NCBI GenBank assembly: GCA_045651765.1 | Contig: JAZRSY010000008.1 | Coordinates: forward strand, 186,001-250,000 | Origin: SIG565 sp045651765 | GTDB taxonomy: Bacteria; Bacillota; Clostridia; Oscillospirales; Acutalibacteraceae | DNA length: 64,000 bases | Direction: 5' to 3' | In this document: one piece after another, positions 26,671-36,300 of the stretch | Numbering within the stretch: the first letter of the stretch is position 1 | Layout of the letters: every line of letters starts with the position of its first letter | Notes under the pieces: generated by a model | The model's database searches: none | What the model was told of the DNA's origin: nothing | Seen by the model: only the letters and a program-made list of their open reading frames with translations | Program-made: the position numbers and the translations under genes

Positions 26671-27795
26671 ATGTCAAAGAAAGGTGAAAACATTTACAAA
26701 AGGAAAGATAAGCGTTGGGAGGCTCGATATATAAAAGGCTATGATCCCAACGGTTCGGCGCGTTATGGCTATTGTTATGGAAAGACATATCGTGAAGCCA
26801 AGGATAAGGTAGAACGTGCAAAGGCAGCTTTGCTGATGAATGTGCCATCACCGGAACACAACAGCCGTAAGAGATTTTCGCATTATTGTGATGAATGGCT
26901 ACGGTTAAACAAGATAAGGGTAAAGGAATCTACCTATGTAAAATATAACACCACTGTAGAAAAGCATATTAAACCCAAGCTTGGCGGCTGTTTTGTTCAG
27001 GCATTATCAACCCTGCTTATAGAGCAGTTCACACAAGAACTATTATATGAGGAAGAATTAGCTCCTAAAACCGTAAAAGACATTTTAATTGTTCTTCATT
27101 CAATATTAAAGTATTCTGCCCGTCAATATCAAGGGATGTTTCCTAGTGTTGACATTTATTATCCAAAAGATGTAAAAAAGGAAATGCGTGTGCTGACAAA
27201 AGGAGAACAAATTCGATTTGTTCAGTATTTACTCGATGATATGGACTATTGTAAATTCGGTACTTTATTGACCTTGCTTACCGGAATGAGAATTGGCGAA
27301 ATCTGTGCGCTTCGATGGGAAAACATATCTCTAAAAGACGGAATCATTAAAATTAATTCTACAATGCAACGGTTAAGGGATTTTGATATAAACCGAACTA
27401 CAAAAACAAAAATTATAATCAGCGATCCGAAAAGTGATACTTCGGCTCGGATTATACCGTTAAGCGAGTTTGCTATTAATCTATGCAAAAAGTTTGTGCC
27501 ATCATCACCGACAGCATTTGTTCTATCGGGTAGTTCATCTGAATTTATAGAGCCGAGAACACTACAGTATAAAATGGAAAGGTACACGAAAGATTGCGGT
27601 CTTGAAGATGTGCATTTCCATACTCTCCGACACACTTTTGCTACTCGGTGTGTTGAGGGTGGCTTTGAAATAAAATCATTAAGCGAAATTCTCGGACATT
27701 CAAGTCCACAGATTACGCTTGAAAGATATGTTCATTCATCGTTAGAACTCAAACGGGACAATATGAATAAGGTTGTTATGGTTGGATGTTTATAA
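26671..27795 (+). CDS. Tyrosine recombinase/integrase
   Basis: 374 residues. The N-terminal part (KRKDKRWEARYIKGYDPNG, an AP2-like/arm-binding fold) is followed by a SAM-like core-binding domain (FSHYCDEWLRLNK) and the catalytic domain with R in LTGMRIGEICALRW, HTLRHTFATR (H-x-x-R), ILGHSS and the nucleophile Tyr in TLERYVH. All catalytic residues are present. Its gene is flanked by a 20-bp inverted repeat and a 23/24-bp direct repeat. It could move the island, or invert a local segment next to the surface operon. Confidence 0.93.
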   Translation: MSKKGENIYKRKDKRWEARYIKGYDPNGSARYGYCYGKTYREAKDKVERAKAALLMNVPSPEHNSRKRFSHYCDEWLRLNKIRVKESTYVKYNTTVEKHIKPKLGGCFVQALSTLLIEQFTQELLYEEELAPKTVKDILIVLHSILKYSARQYQGMFPSVDIYYPKDVKKEMRVLTKGEQIRFVQYLLDDMDYCKFGTLLTLLTGMRIGEICALRWENISLKDGIIKINSTMQRLRDFDINRTTKTKIIISDPKSDTSARIIPLSEFAINLCKKFVPSSPTAFVLSGSSSEFIEPRTLQYKMERYTKDCGLEDVHFHTLRHTFATRCVEGGFEIKSLSEILGHSSPQITLERYVHSSLELKRDNMNKVVMVGCL

Positions 27796-27796
27796 A

Positions 27797-27820
27797 GCCG
27801 TCAGGAACTTCCGTCAAAAA
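27797..27820 (+). repeat. Direct repeat flanking recombinase, right copy
   Basis: GCCGTCAGGAACTTCCGTCA followed by AAAA; it differs from the copy at 26600 by one inserted base and one substitution. Confidence 0.75.
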
Positions 27821-27865
27821 ACTTCTTTAAGCCCTTATTTCAACTGCTTTTTTCATCAAAGTGCA

Positions 27866-27885
27866 GAGTGTGGAACTCTGCGAAA
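27866..27885 (-). repeat. Inverted repeat flanking recombinase, right copy
   Basis: GAGTGTGGAACTCTGCGAAA, the exact reverse complement of 26440-26459. With the preceding GCA the right copy is itself nearly palindromic (GCAGAG...CTCTGC). The remaining gap to the TetR gene at 28051 is AT-rich, with promoter-like elements but no clear consensus. Confidence 0.9.
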
Positions 27886-28050
27886 GCAGCTTGAAACAAG
27901 GGCTTATTCTATATGCAATACTGCTTTTAGCATTTACCGGCAGAACCAAAACGTTAATTTTGCAAACTCTGTCGATTTTCGGCAAGTTTGCTTATTTTTT
28001 CTACATTTTTGTAGTAAATGATTATGCTGCTATGAAAGGAGAAGAAAACC

Positions 28051-28635
28051 ATGACGCAAGATGAAATGCGGCTTGCGTTACTTAACAGCACAATCAAGAT
28101 CATTGCAAAAGATGGTCTTGACAAAGCAACAACACGAAGTATTGCGCAGGCAGCCCAACTAAACGAAGCTTACATTTATCGCCTTTTCAGCGACAAGGAA
28201 GATTTGTTCAAAGAAGCTTTTACTTTGCTTGACAATGAATTGGTATCAAAAATACTGTTGCATTTACCGATCATGTCGGCCAAGGAATTGGACTTTGAAA
28301 CGAGATGTCGTGCTTTGTTTTTTGCTTGTTGGAAATTCATTCTTAGCAACAAGGAAAAATGCCTCAGTTTCATTCGCTATTATTATTCGCCCTACTTCAA
28401 AAAGTATTCGTATGATGATCACCAAATAAGGTATCGGAAAGTCATTGAGATAATGACACCTGCCTTTCGCCCGAGGGCTAACGTTTGGATGATTTTAAAT
28501 CACATACTCAATACAATGCTTAATTTTGCTACCAAAGTTTTTAATGGTGCGATTAGGGATAATGATGACACGAGTGAGCATGTGTTTTTGATTGTTTTTT
28601 CATCAATTAAGCCGTACCTAAAAGATTCCCAGTAG
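28051..28635 (+). CDS. TetR/AcrR-family transcriptional regulator
   Basis: 194 residues with an N-terminal HTH (KDGLDKATTRSIAQAAQLNE, AYIYRLFSDKEDLFKEAF) and a divergent ligand-binding C-terminus. AAAGGAG precedes the ATG. It lies 11 bases ahead of the SipW-type peptidase and is first in the surface operon, so it is the likely local regulator (inference from position). Confidence 0.9.
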   Translation: MTQDEMRLALLNSTIKIIAKDGLDKATTRSIAQAAQLNEAYIYRLFSDKEDLFKEAFTLLDNELVSKILLHLPIMSAKELDFETRCRALFFACWKFILSNKEKCLSFIRYYYSPYFKKYSYDDHQIRYRKVIEIMTPAFRPRANVWMILNHILNTMLNFATKVFNGAIRDNDDTSEHVFLIVFSSIKPYLKDSQ

Positions 28636-28646
28636 GAGGTGGAGAC

Positions 28647-29222
28647 ATGAAAAGAGCTGCAGTTCTTAAAAAAGTTTGGGATATTTCATCTTCCATACTT
28701 GTAGGAGTGGTTGTACTATTTGCCGTTTTGTTAATCGGCGTGAGACTGTTTGGTGTGCAGGTTTATTCAGTCATATCTGGCTCAATGGAACCTGAGTATC
28801 CTGTTGGCTCGCTGATTTACGTAAAAGAGGTAAAGCCATCCGAAGTACAGGTTGGAGATGTCATTACATTTGTCCTCTCAAATAAAACACCGGCAACACA
28901 CCGCGTTATTGCAATAGATAAAGATAATCAGTTGTTCTACACACAAGGTGATGCCAACTATCAAATAAATGATGAAACCGGCGAAAAGGTGTATATGGAA
29001 GATCCTCCAGTTCATTTCAACAACTTGATAGGAAAACCTGTATTCAAAATTCCTGTACTGGGCTACATTGCCTATTACATCCAACATCCGCCCGGCATGT
29101 ACATTGCGATTGCAGCAGGTGCGATTCTTCTAATACTTGTGTTCCTTCCAGATCTTTTCAAAAAGGAGAAGAAGGAAACCAAGCGCATCCCCGCAGATGA
29201 TGGGGACATTAATCAGGGGTAA
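28647..29222 (+). CDS. SipW-type (ER-like) signal peptidase I
   Basis: Membrane protease that removes special signal peptides from TasA/camelysin-type proteins. 191 residues: an N-terminal TM, the catalytic serine in VISGSMEPEYPVGSLIYVK, the ER-type catalytic histidine in TPATHRVIAID (replacing lysine), then a C-terminal TM near residues 150-170 and a charged tail. GGAGGTGG precedes the ATG. Directly followed by genes for proteins with SipW-type signals, its expected substrates. Confidence 0.93.
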   Translation: MKRAAVLKKVWDISSSILVGVVVLFAVLLIGVRLFGVQVYSVISGSMEPEYPVGSLIYVKEVKPSEVQVGDVITFVLSNKTPATHRVIAIDKDNQLFYTQGDANYQINDETGEKVYMEDPPVHFNNLIGKPVFKIPVLGYIAYYIQHPPGMYIAIAAGAILLILVFLPDLFKKEKKETKRIPADDGDINQG

Positions 29223-29261
29223 CGCCGAAAGGCTCCCAAATATAATAAGGAGGTTTTTGTC

Positions 29262-29867
29262 ATGAGAAAAAAAACGAAAGCGTTGGCCTTGGCCTTATGT
29301 GCGGTGTTACTCGTCGTTACTACTGTATTTGTAACGATGGCGTTCCTCACCTCGAAGGACTCGGTCAAAAACACATTCACCGTCGGAAAAGTAACCATAA
29401 CGCTCGATGAAGCGGACGTGGATAACTCTAAAACCGACACAACCACAGAAGGCAGAGATAAGGCTAATAAATATCACCTTATTCCTGGCCACACCTATGA
29501 TAAAGATCCTACTATTCACGTGGCGGACAATAGCGAAGATTGCTGGCTATTTGTGACAGTGAAGAACGGTCTTTTGAATGCCGAAGATGCTTCTGGAAAC
29601 ACAATAGCAAAACAGATGGAAGCTAACGGTTGGGAAAAAGTCACTGGTGCTACAGTAGATGACATTGACGTTTATGCTCATACCGCAAAGCAGAGTGCTG
29701 GTGCAGACGTTACTGTATTCAAAAACTTTAAGATTGCTGGAACCACCGATGTTTCTCTGTATAAAGATGCTGAAATTGTTGTTACCGCTTATGCAATCCA
29801 GGCAGATGGCTTTGCTACCGCTGCCGCAGCTTGGGCTGATGCTGGCGCAGAAGCACAGGCAAACTAA
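29262..29867 (+). CDS. SipW-dependent TasA/camelysin-like secreted protein 1
   Basis: 201 residues. The signal is SipW-type: basic MRKKTKA, hydrophobic core, then VTMAFLTSKDSVKNTFTVGK, the pattern around the cleavage site in this class. The mature part carries a CWLFVTVKNG strand and a C-terminal VVTAYAIQADGF. GGAGG lies 8 bases upstream. It is paralogous to the next gene (SE-CWLFVKV, FTAYAVQ). Likely a subunit of an extracellular fibre or coat. Confidence 0.85.
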   Translation: MRKKTKALALALCAVLLVVTTVFVTMAFLTSKDSVKNTFTVGKVTITLDEADVDNSKTDTTTEGRDKANKYHLIPGHTYDKDPTIHVADNSEDCWLFVTVKNGLLNAEDASGNTIAKQMEANGWEKVTGATVDDIDVYAHTAKQSAGADVTVFKNFKIAGTTDVSLYKDAEIVVTAYAIQADGFATAAAAWADAGAEAQAN

Positions 29868-29929
29868 TTTGAAATAATGGCAATAGCCTTTATTTATCAA
29901 AAAACTCTTGAAGAAAGGAGGCACTGGCT

Positions 29930-30544
29930 ATGAAAAAGAAAGCGATTGTTGCAGTTGTTGCACTTGTACTTGTACTCTGTTGTGCTGTGGGGGGTACACT
30001 TGCTTGGTTGGTTGACTCTACAACCGAGGTCAAGAATACCTTTACCTATGGAGACATTAACATAAGCTTATGGGAGCATGAACTGAACAAAGATGGTCTT
30101 ACTCTTAGCACTGATGTATTCACCGGCGAAGAGCAAACCGGTTTCAAGATGATCCCTGGAAACAAGATCGAGAAGGATCCTACTGTTACCGTTAAAGCAA
30201 ACAGTGAAGCATGCTGGTTGTTTGTAAAAGTTGAAAAGTCTTCAAACTTTGATACTTTCATGACATGCTCTGTTAATACTGCAGAAAATGAATGGAAAGA
30301 ACTTTCCTCTGCCGCAAGCGGAAACTACAAGGTATACTACCGTGAAGTTGCTGCAACTACTGTTGACACAGATTTCGCTGTATTGGCGAACGATTCCGTT
30401 TCGGTTAAGGATACCGTTACAAAGGATATGCTTAAAGACGGCGTATTCGAAGCGCCTACTCTTAGCTTTACTGCTTACGCAGTGCAGCGTGATGCTAACA
30501 TCACTACTGCAGCTCAGGCATGTAACATTGCTATGGGCAAATAA
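29930..30544 (+). CDS. SipW-dependent TasA/camelysin-like secreted protein 2
   Basis: 204 residues beginning MKKKAIVAVVALVLVLC and continuing GGTLAWLVDSTTEVKNTFTY, a SipW-type signal. It shares with protein 1 the PG-[HN]-x-[YI]-[DE]-KDPT block (IPGNKIEKDPTVTV), SEACWLFVKVEKS and the terminal SFTAYAVQRD, so the two arose by duplication. GAAAGGAGG upstream. Predicted fibre/coat subunit. Confidence 0.85.
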   Translation: MKKKAIVAVVALVLVLCCAVGGTLAWLVDSTTEVKNTFTYGDINISLWEHELNKDGLTLSTDVFTGEEQTGFKMIPGNKIEKDPTVTVKANSEACWLFVKVEKSSNFDTFMTCSVNTAENEWKELSSAASGNYKVYYREVAATTVDTDFAVLANDSVSVKDTVTKDMLKDGVFEAPTLSFTAYAVQRDANITTAAQACNIAMGK

Positions 30545-30576
30545 TTTTACAATCATTTAGAAAGGACTGTTGACCG

Positions 30577-31314
30577 ATGAAAAAGAAGATTTTGTCGATC
30601 TGCCTGGTAGCTGTAATTGCAGTAATGGCAATCACCGGCGCTTCTCTTGCGTATCTGACCGATACCGACGAGGCAGACAATGTATTCACTGTGGGCAATG
30701 TAGCCATTTCGCTTGATGAAAAATTCGAGCAGAATTCTAAACTGATGCCCGCTGTTCCTGTAAAAGACGAAACCACTGGCAAGACCACTTATAACAACGC
30801 TATCACCAAGGAAATCGACGTTGTAAATGATGGTTCCGAAAATGCATATGTTCGTGTGCATATTGCTATCCCTGCTATGCTCGATAGCGGTTCTGAGGAT
30901 GAGCCTCAGTATGCTGCTTATAACAACACTCTGCATTTCAATATGTCCGCTGCATCTGTTGAAGACGGCAAGTGGAACTGGAATGCCGACAAAGACGGTT
31001 CTAACTATCCCGGCAACGGCAGCACTTGGAACTGCTATCAGCAGACAATTGATCGTGTTACCTACAACGTATATGTAGTAACCTATGAAACTGCTCTTGC
31101 GAAGGGTGAGATTGCTGATAACGCAATGTACCAGGTATATCTTGATCCCTCTGTCACTAACGAAACGATTACCGGAATCAATACTGTCTTGGGCGAGAAT
31201 TGGGAAATCAAGGTTGTTGCTGAAGGAACTCAGGCTGCAGGCTTTGCTGATGCTTACACCGCACTGGACGCTTCCTTCGGTGCTCCCGGAACCTACAACC
31301 CTTGGGCTGAATAA
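30577..31314 (+). CDS. SipW-dependent TasA/camelysin-like secreted protein 3
   Basis: 245 residues. SipW-type signal ITGASLAYLTDTDEADNVFT. The mature part has VNDGSENAYVRVHIAIPAML, YAAYNNTLHFN, YNVYVVTYETALAKGE and the final GTYNPWAE. It is a close paralogue of protein 4; the pair is distinct from proteins 1-2. The AYVRVHIAIP strand resembles the camelysin/TasA core. The whole gene is expressed co-directionally, 32 bases after protein 2. Confidence 0.86.
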   Translation: MKKKILSICLVAVIAVMAITGASLAYLTDTDEADNVFTVGNVAISLDEKFEQNSKLMPAVPVKDETTGKTTYNNAITKEIDVVNDGSENAYVRVHIAIPAMLDSGSEDEPQYAAYNNTLHFNMSAASVEDGKWNWNADKDGSNYPGNGSTWNCYQQTIDRVTYNVYVVTYETALAKGEIADNAMYQVYLDPSVTNETITGINTVLGENWEIKVVAEGTQAAGFADAYTALDASFGAPGTYNPWAE

Positions 31315-31338
31315 TTCACCAGAAAGGAATAAAGCACA

Positions 31339-32094
31339 ATGAAAAAGAAAATTGTTGCACTTTGCCTTGTTGCTTGCCTGGCAGTAATGGCAATTGCCGG
31401 TGCATCTTTGGCTTATTTCACCGCCGAAGATTCCGCTGACAACGTGTTTACCATGAAAGGCATTAAAGTTGAAATCAACGAAGAATTTGAGCAGGGTTCT
31501 GAACTGATCCCTGGCCTTGACATCAATAAGGATGTTACTGTTTCCAATACCGGTACTTCTGATGCATATGTCAGAGTACATATTGCAATCCCTGCAGCAC
31601 TTGATGATGGCGATCCTTCTTTCGCAGCTTACAACAACTTCCTCCACTTCAATTTTGAAAACGAGTCTGTTGCTGATGGCCAGTGGAGCTGGATTCCTGA
31701 GTACACTGAGGGCGTTGGCTATAAGGGCAACGGCGCAGGCAACTGGAACTATTACACCGCCAACATTGATGGCATTGATTATGCCGTATATGTTGTAACC
31801 TATCGTACTGCACTTGCTGCTGGCGAAGAGACTGCAACCAAGGCTCTCGATAAGGTTTATGTTGATAAAACTGTAGATTGCGAATGGGATGAGGCTAACA
31901 ACTGCTTCGTTTACACCGATACCAAGGGCAATACCGTTTCTCCTTCTAAGTTTGCTGATGAGAACGGCAATGTAACCATTAAGGTGTTTGCTGAAGCTGC
32001 TCAGACTGCTACTTTCGACGATGCATACGATGCGCTTAACACCGCATTTGGTACCCCCGGCTCCGAGGGCTACGTTGCTCCTTGGAACAAGTAA
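31339..32094 (+). CDS. SipW-dependent TasA/camelysin-like secreted protein 4
   Basis: 251 residues. SipW-type signal IAGASLAYFTAEDSADNVFT. It shares SDAYVRVHIAIPAALDDG, FAAYNNFLHFNFENESV, YAVYVVTYRTALAAGE and the C-terminal VAPWNK with protein 3, plus an extra VYVDKTVDCEWDEANNCF insert containing two cysteines. Tandem duplicate of protein 3. Confidence 0.86.
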   Translation: MKKKIVALCLVACLAVMAIAGASLAYFTAEDSADNVFTMKGIKVEINEEFEQGSELIPGLDINKDVTVSNTGTSDAYVRVHIAIPAALDDGDPSFAAYNNFLHFNFENESVADGQWSWIPEYTEGVGYKGNGAGNWNYYTANIDGIDYAVYVVTYRTALAAGEETATKALDKVYVDKTVDCEWDEANNCFVYTDTKGNTVSPSKFADENGNVTIKVFAEAAQTATFDDAYDALNTAFGTPGSEGYVAPWNK

Positions 32095-32150
32095 AAACAG
32101 TGGATTAATGGCATAAGGAGATGCCGAGTTTTATAGGTGAGTAAAAGTCA

Positions 32151-32324
32151 ATGTTAGGTTTTATAGTTGGAGTTTTCGTTGGAGGGACAATTGCATTTCT
32201 CGTCTTTGCCATTTTAGGTGTCGCAAAGATGGATGATCGCGATGAGTTCTCTTGTTCAAAAAATAAAAAAGAAACAAATAAAGAACAATCTGATACGAGG
32301 GTAGGTTGCACATTCGATGAATGA
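32151..32324 (+). CDS. Small DUF3789-like membrane protein
   Basis: 57 residues: MLGFIVGVFVGGTIAFLVF then a cytoplasmic, charged tail (KMDDRDEFSCSKNKKETNKE). The glycine-spaced start resembles DUF3789-type mini-proteins found on conjugative elements. It overlaps the next gene by 8 bases. Function unknown; the gene sits in a 640-base interval splitting the TasA-like set. Confidence 0.6.
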   Translation: MLGFIVGVFVGGTIAFLVFAILGVAKMDDRDEFSCSKNKKETNKEQSDTRVGCTFDE

Positions 32325-32538
32325 AAATGACTCTGCACTCTATCTCCTTGTAGGATTGGTTGCATTTGGTTTTCTTATACTTCTCTTGTTTGGATTTGCA
32401 CAGTTCCTCAACGATTTCTCACAAGAACTGAAATATCTCAATAACGAGATAGGACGAACTTCAGGCGAAGAAAGACAGTATTGGATCCGGCGTAGACGGC
32501 AATTATGGCTTTCTCTTATCCCGTTTGTCAAATATTGA
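32317..32538 (+). CDS. Small single-TM membrane protein
   Basis: 73 residues: one TM (LYLLVGLVAFGFLILLLFGF) and a basic, amphipathic cytoplasmic tail rich in R (YWIRRRRQLWLSLIP). Overlaps the preceding mini-gene. I do not recognise a family; it may be a leftover of a conjugation module or a small accessory of the surface operon. Confidence 0.6.
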   Translation: MNENDSALYLLVGLVAFGFLILLLFGFAQFLNDFSQELKYLNNEIGRTSGEERQYWIRRRRQLWLSLIPFVKY

Positions 32539-32624
32539 TTAAACCACGTATAAGGCTTGGCAGAATCGGCTGCGATTAGTTCTGTTTTGTCTTGATACCT
32601 CGCGTACTCTGCTCCCTTCGGGGG

Positions 32625-32680
32625 GCAGGGTATGTATGAATATCTCAAGTTTTGTTTTGAGGTACTCATACATGCCCTGC
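32625..32680 (+). other. Long imperfect stem-loop in the surface operon
   Basis: Arms 32625-32648 and 32657-32680 can pair over 24 positions with two G-U wobbles and one mismatch; the loop is 8 bases. No U-run follows, so it is not a standard terminator. The rest of the 200-base gap (32539-32738) has no gene. Possible mRNA processing or stability element. Confidence 0.6.
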
Positions 32681-32738
32681 ATATTGCCAGAGCGATGATA
32701 AATATAATCACAGACCTAAGTGCGAAAGGAAATGAACC

Positions 32739-33308
32739 ATGAAGAAAAAGGTATTTGTCTGTGCGTTTATAGCCGTATGTCTATCTATTGTGGCATACGG
32801 TACAACGGCATATTTCTCCTATGAGGATACGGCAACAAATGTAATAACTGCCGGAGACGTTAAAATCGAATTACAGGAATGGGCTATACCCGATACTGGT
32901 GGAGATCCGGTTCCCTTCGAAGATGTCATTGATGTACAGCCTGGTATGGCGGTATCTAAGATTGTCGAAGTCAAAAACACCGGACATCAGCCGGCTTGGG
33001 TTCGTATCTCTGTCGATAAACTGATCCAACTGGCCGAAGGCGTTGAGGGTGATGTGGATTTATCCTTAATCGAGTTTGATATTAATGATCAGTACTGGAT
33101 TGAAAAGGATGGTTACTACTACTATTACACTGTTTTGACCCCCGGAAATACAACGGAATATATTTTTTCTTCCGTAAAATTTTCTGAGTCCATGGACAAT
33201 ATGTATCAGTACAGCAAAGCAATTATTGAAGTGACGGCGCAGGCCACACAAGTAGTTCACAATGGCGATTCCGTTTTAGATGCTGTTGGTTGGCCTAAAT
33301 CTGAGTAA
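32739..33308 (+). CDS. SipW-dependent TasA/camelysin-like secreted protein 5
   Basis: 189 residues. SipW-type signal VAYGTTAYFSYEDTATNVIT after a basic MKKK start. The mature part has VDVQPGM-AVSKIVEVKNTGHQPAWV, the usual [KN]NTG-x-x-x-AWVR strand of this class, then YYYYTVLTPGNTTEYIFSSV. GAAAGGAAAT precedes the ATG. It lies between the long stem-loop and the giant adhesin. Confidence 0.83.
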   Translation: MKKKVFVCAFIAVCLSIVAYGTTAYFSYEDTATNVITAGDVKIELQEWAIPDTGGDPVPFEDVIDVQPGMAVSKIVEVKNTGHQPAWVRISVDKLIQLAEGVEGDVDLSLIEFDINDQYWIEKDGYYYYYTVLTPGNTTEYIFSSVKFSESMDNMYQYSKAIIEVTAQATQVVHNGDSVLDAVGWPKSE

Positions 33309-33325
33309 GGAGGAAATAAAGAAAT

Positions 33326-36300
33326 ATGAAAAGATTATCCAAAAATAGAGTCCTGTCTTTGTTTCTGGCCTTAGTGATGCTGTTCTCGGCATTGCCTTTT
33401 AATACGGTTGGAGCAAATGCCAGCACATCTATCGGCGATATTAATCCCAATTATGGTTCCGTAATCGGAAACACCGCGCAATTTAACATTGAAGATTCTA
33501 TTAACTTCCTGATTCATAATGACCCTGAGAATTTTGATTATGATACCGAATCAGGCGACTGGGCAAACGAGGAATATTGGATTTGGTATTATGCCGAAGA
33601 ATCTCAAATTGATTTTCCTGAAAACCTTGAATTAGTTATCACGAATTATTACTGGGATTCCGATAGCACAGCTCTTTGGTATAAAGTCGAAGCAGCTCCT
33701 GGGCAAACCTTACCGGAAAAACTGGAGCAGTATCCTTGGGTATACCAAAACTATACAGAGAATTATGAGGATCCTGAGTTGCTTGAGTTTTACCCTGATC
33801 TGCTCAACATCTCAAGCAGCGGGAAAAATTATGTTTTCGATGCAGAAGGCAATCGGGTTTCTTCAATAACATTCTCCGATTTCAAAGCACAGAAAATATA
33901 TGCTGATTCTTCCCTACAGGGTTCCGTAAAATATCAGTGGCAAATCTTATCTGATGGAGCCTGGATTGATATTAATGGCGGTAATAATGCAGCATTCACG
34001 CTATATTTCGGCATGATTGCCAACGCGTTGGATGACAATGCTACAGCAAAATTACGCGTTGTATCTACTGCTGGTAGCAAAACCGTTGAAGGAAGTTCAA
34101 TACTAGTAAAATTCGACCCATCCTATGTTAATGGAGCAACCGCACCAGCACTCTATGCTGTACGTTCAGCATCCAATTATGGTGTGAAAGCAACATCTGA
34201 AGGAACGGTTAATGTAACAATAAAATATATTTATGGTTCGAACGGCGATACTGTTGCCGCAGATCGTATTTATAACATTCAGGAAAATGGTAGTGTTACG
34301 GATACGTTCAACCTTCCGGTTATGGAAGGCTATGATGCCTATTTGGGAGATGATACGACAAATATTCTCAAATCGTATTCAATTGATCTTTCAAACGTTA
34401 CTGAGGATGTAGTTATCACTTTTAAGTACTGGCCCGCAAAGGTAAATTACACTGTTATTTATTATTGGCAGAACGCTGAGGATGATGATTACACCGAGCA
34501 TTATCGTTACACCGCTAGTGACTTTACGGGTAATACTGCAACAATTGATGACATTGTTTACGATGGTTTCTATCAGTTGTTATACGAATCTGTTCCTATT
34601 GCTTCGGATGGAAGCACTGTCATCGAGGTTTATTACGATCGCTTATATTACAAAATGACTTTTGACTTGGATGGCGGATATGGTGTGCAGCCTATTTACG
34701 CTCGCTATGGGACTGAAATAGAGGTTCCCAATCCGGTCAAAGCAGGATATTCCTTTGTTGGGTGGGATAATATCACCAATGGTACAGGAGATGGAATTGC
34801 TGATGTGCTTCCCTCTGAAGTGCCTGCACATCACAGTGCATATGAAGCAATTTGGAAAGCAGCTGACACGGCCAAGGTCACTGTTGTGTACTGGGGTGAA
34901 AACGCCAATGATGAGAAGTATTCCTATGTGAAGTCTCAGGAAGTTTTTGTCGCTCCTGGAACTGAGCTTTCTTTTGGTACAGATCAATTGATTTGTATTT
35001 TGGATGAACACACTCACGGCGATGGCAATTGTAGTTATAAGTGTAATCTTAAGGTTCATTCGCACAGCGAAAAATGTTACCAATTTATATGCACGCAAGA
35101 AGAGCATAGCCACGTTGACGATTGTTACACATGTTCATACGACAGCCATACACACAGCAAAAGTTGTTATTCGAATGTAGGTGATGCGTCTTCTGCTGGT
35201 CTTGGAGCGCCCTCCAACCCAGCAAATGGAACAATAGCAAGAAGAGCTTTGTCCCTGAATGGTAAGGTTATTTATATAGATGGAACTTGGTATCAGTATT
35301 CAGGAAACGTTGATGTTGGAGGTACAGCCACTCCTTCTTGCGGAAAAACAGAAAGTTCTCATACGCACACTGATGATTGCCTTGGATGCGGAAAAACTAC
35401 ACACTCGCACACCAATTATACCGGTTCTTGTTACACACTTTCTTGTGGGGAAACAGCACATTCGCATAATGCCGATTGTTATTCGTGCGTGCAGCATGAA
35501 CATAACGATGGTTGTTACTTAAAAACAACAAATATGGATTCTGACTTATGGACGTATGTAGAATCTGACACAGTCACAGTTGCTGCAGATGGTTCTACAG
35601 TCATGAATGTGTACTATGATCGCAAAGAGTTTACTCTTACATTTAAGTACAATTATTCAAACCGGAATTATAACTCCACAGAAAGTATTACTGCAAAATG
35701 GGGCGAAAACATCGCAACAGAGTATAAAAGTATTGCAGATAATGCGGGAAGCACTTTCTGGTCCGCTACCACCGATGGTGAAGATCCATATACAAACTAT
35801 TTCGGTGTTATGCCGACAGCAAGCAAAACATACTATCACCGTGATGCTAATGGTAGTTCGGGCACGATGTATTATTACGGACAAGATTTAAACGGTGAGT
35901 ATACAATTGAACTTTTCAATGTTCCAAATGTTGGAGGATATTCTGTCACAGACGAGGATAGATATCAGTTTGAAGGATTTACCTATCATCACGGTACCAG
36001 CAATAAATCTAGTTGTAGTGGAGCTGAATTTTATTACACACGTAACAGCTATACACTTGAATTCAGTAACGGCGAAGACATTGTAAGAACGAACGGGGTT
36101 CTGTATCAAGCTAACCTTGGAGGATACGATTTCACCCCCGAGGTTCCCTCCTTCTACGAGCCCGGCTCGGTAAAATTTGCAGGTTGGTATCAGAATCCGG
36201 AATGCACGGGAGATCAGTTTGTCTTATCTGATCATACTATGCCGGCAACAAACTTGATTCTGTATGCCAAGTGGGTTCCTGTTACTCATACCGTAAGGTT

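Noticed and set aside
30553..31647. A 364-codon open frame on the minus strand opposite TasA-like proteins 3 and 4
   Set aside because: It is the mirror of two well-supported plus-strand genes with signal peptides and ribosome-binding sites; the composition is Cys/Ser-rich nonsense and no start site is supported.
34643..35113. Minus-strand open frame inside the giant protein gene
   Set aside because: It lies wholly within the 1575-codon gene, has no ribosome-binding site and no recognisable domain; an artefact of repeats and codon bias.
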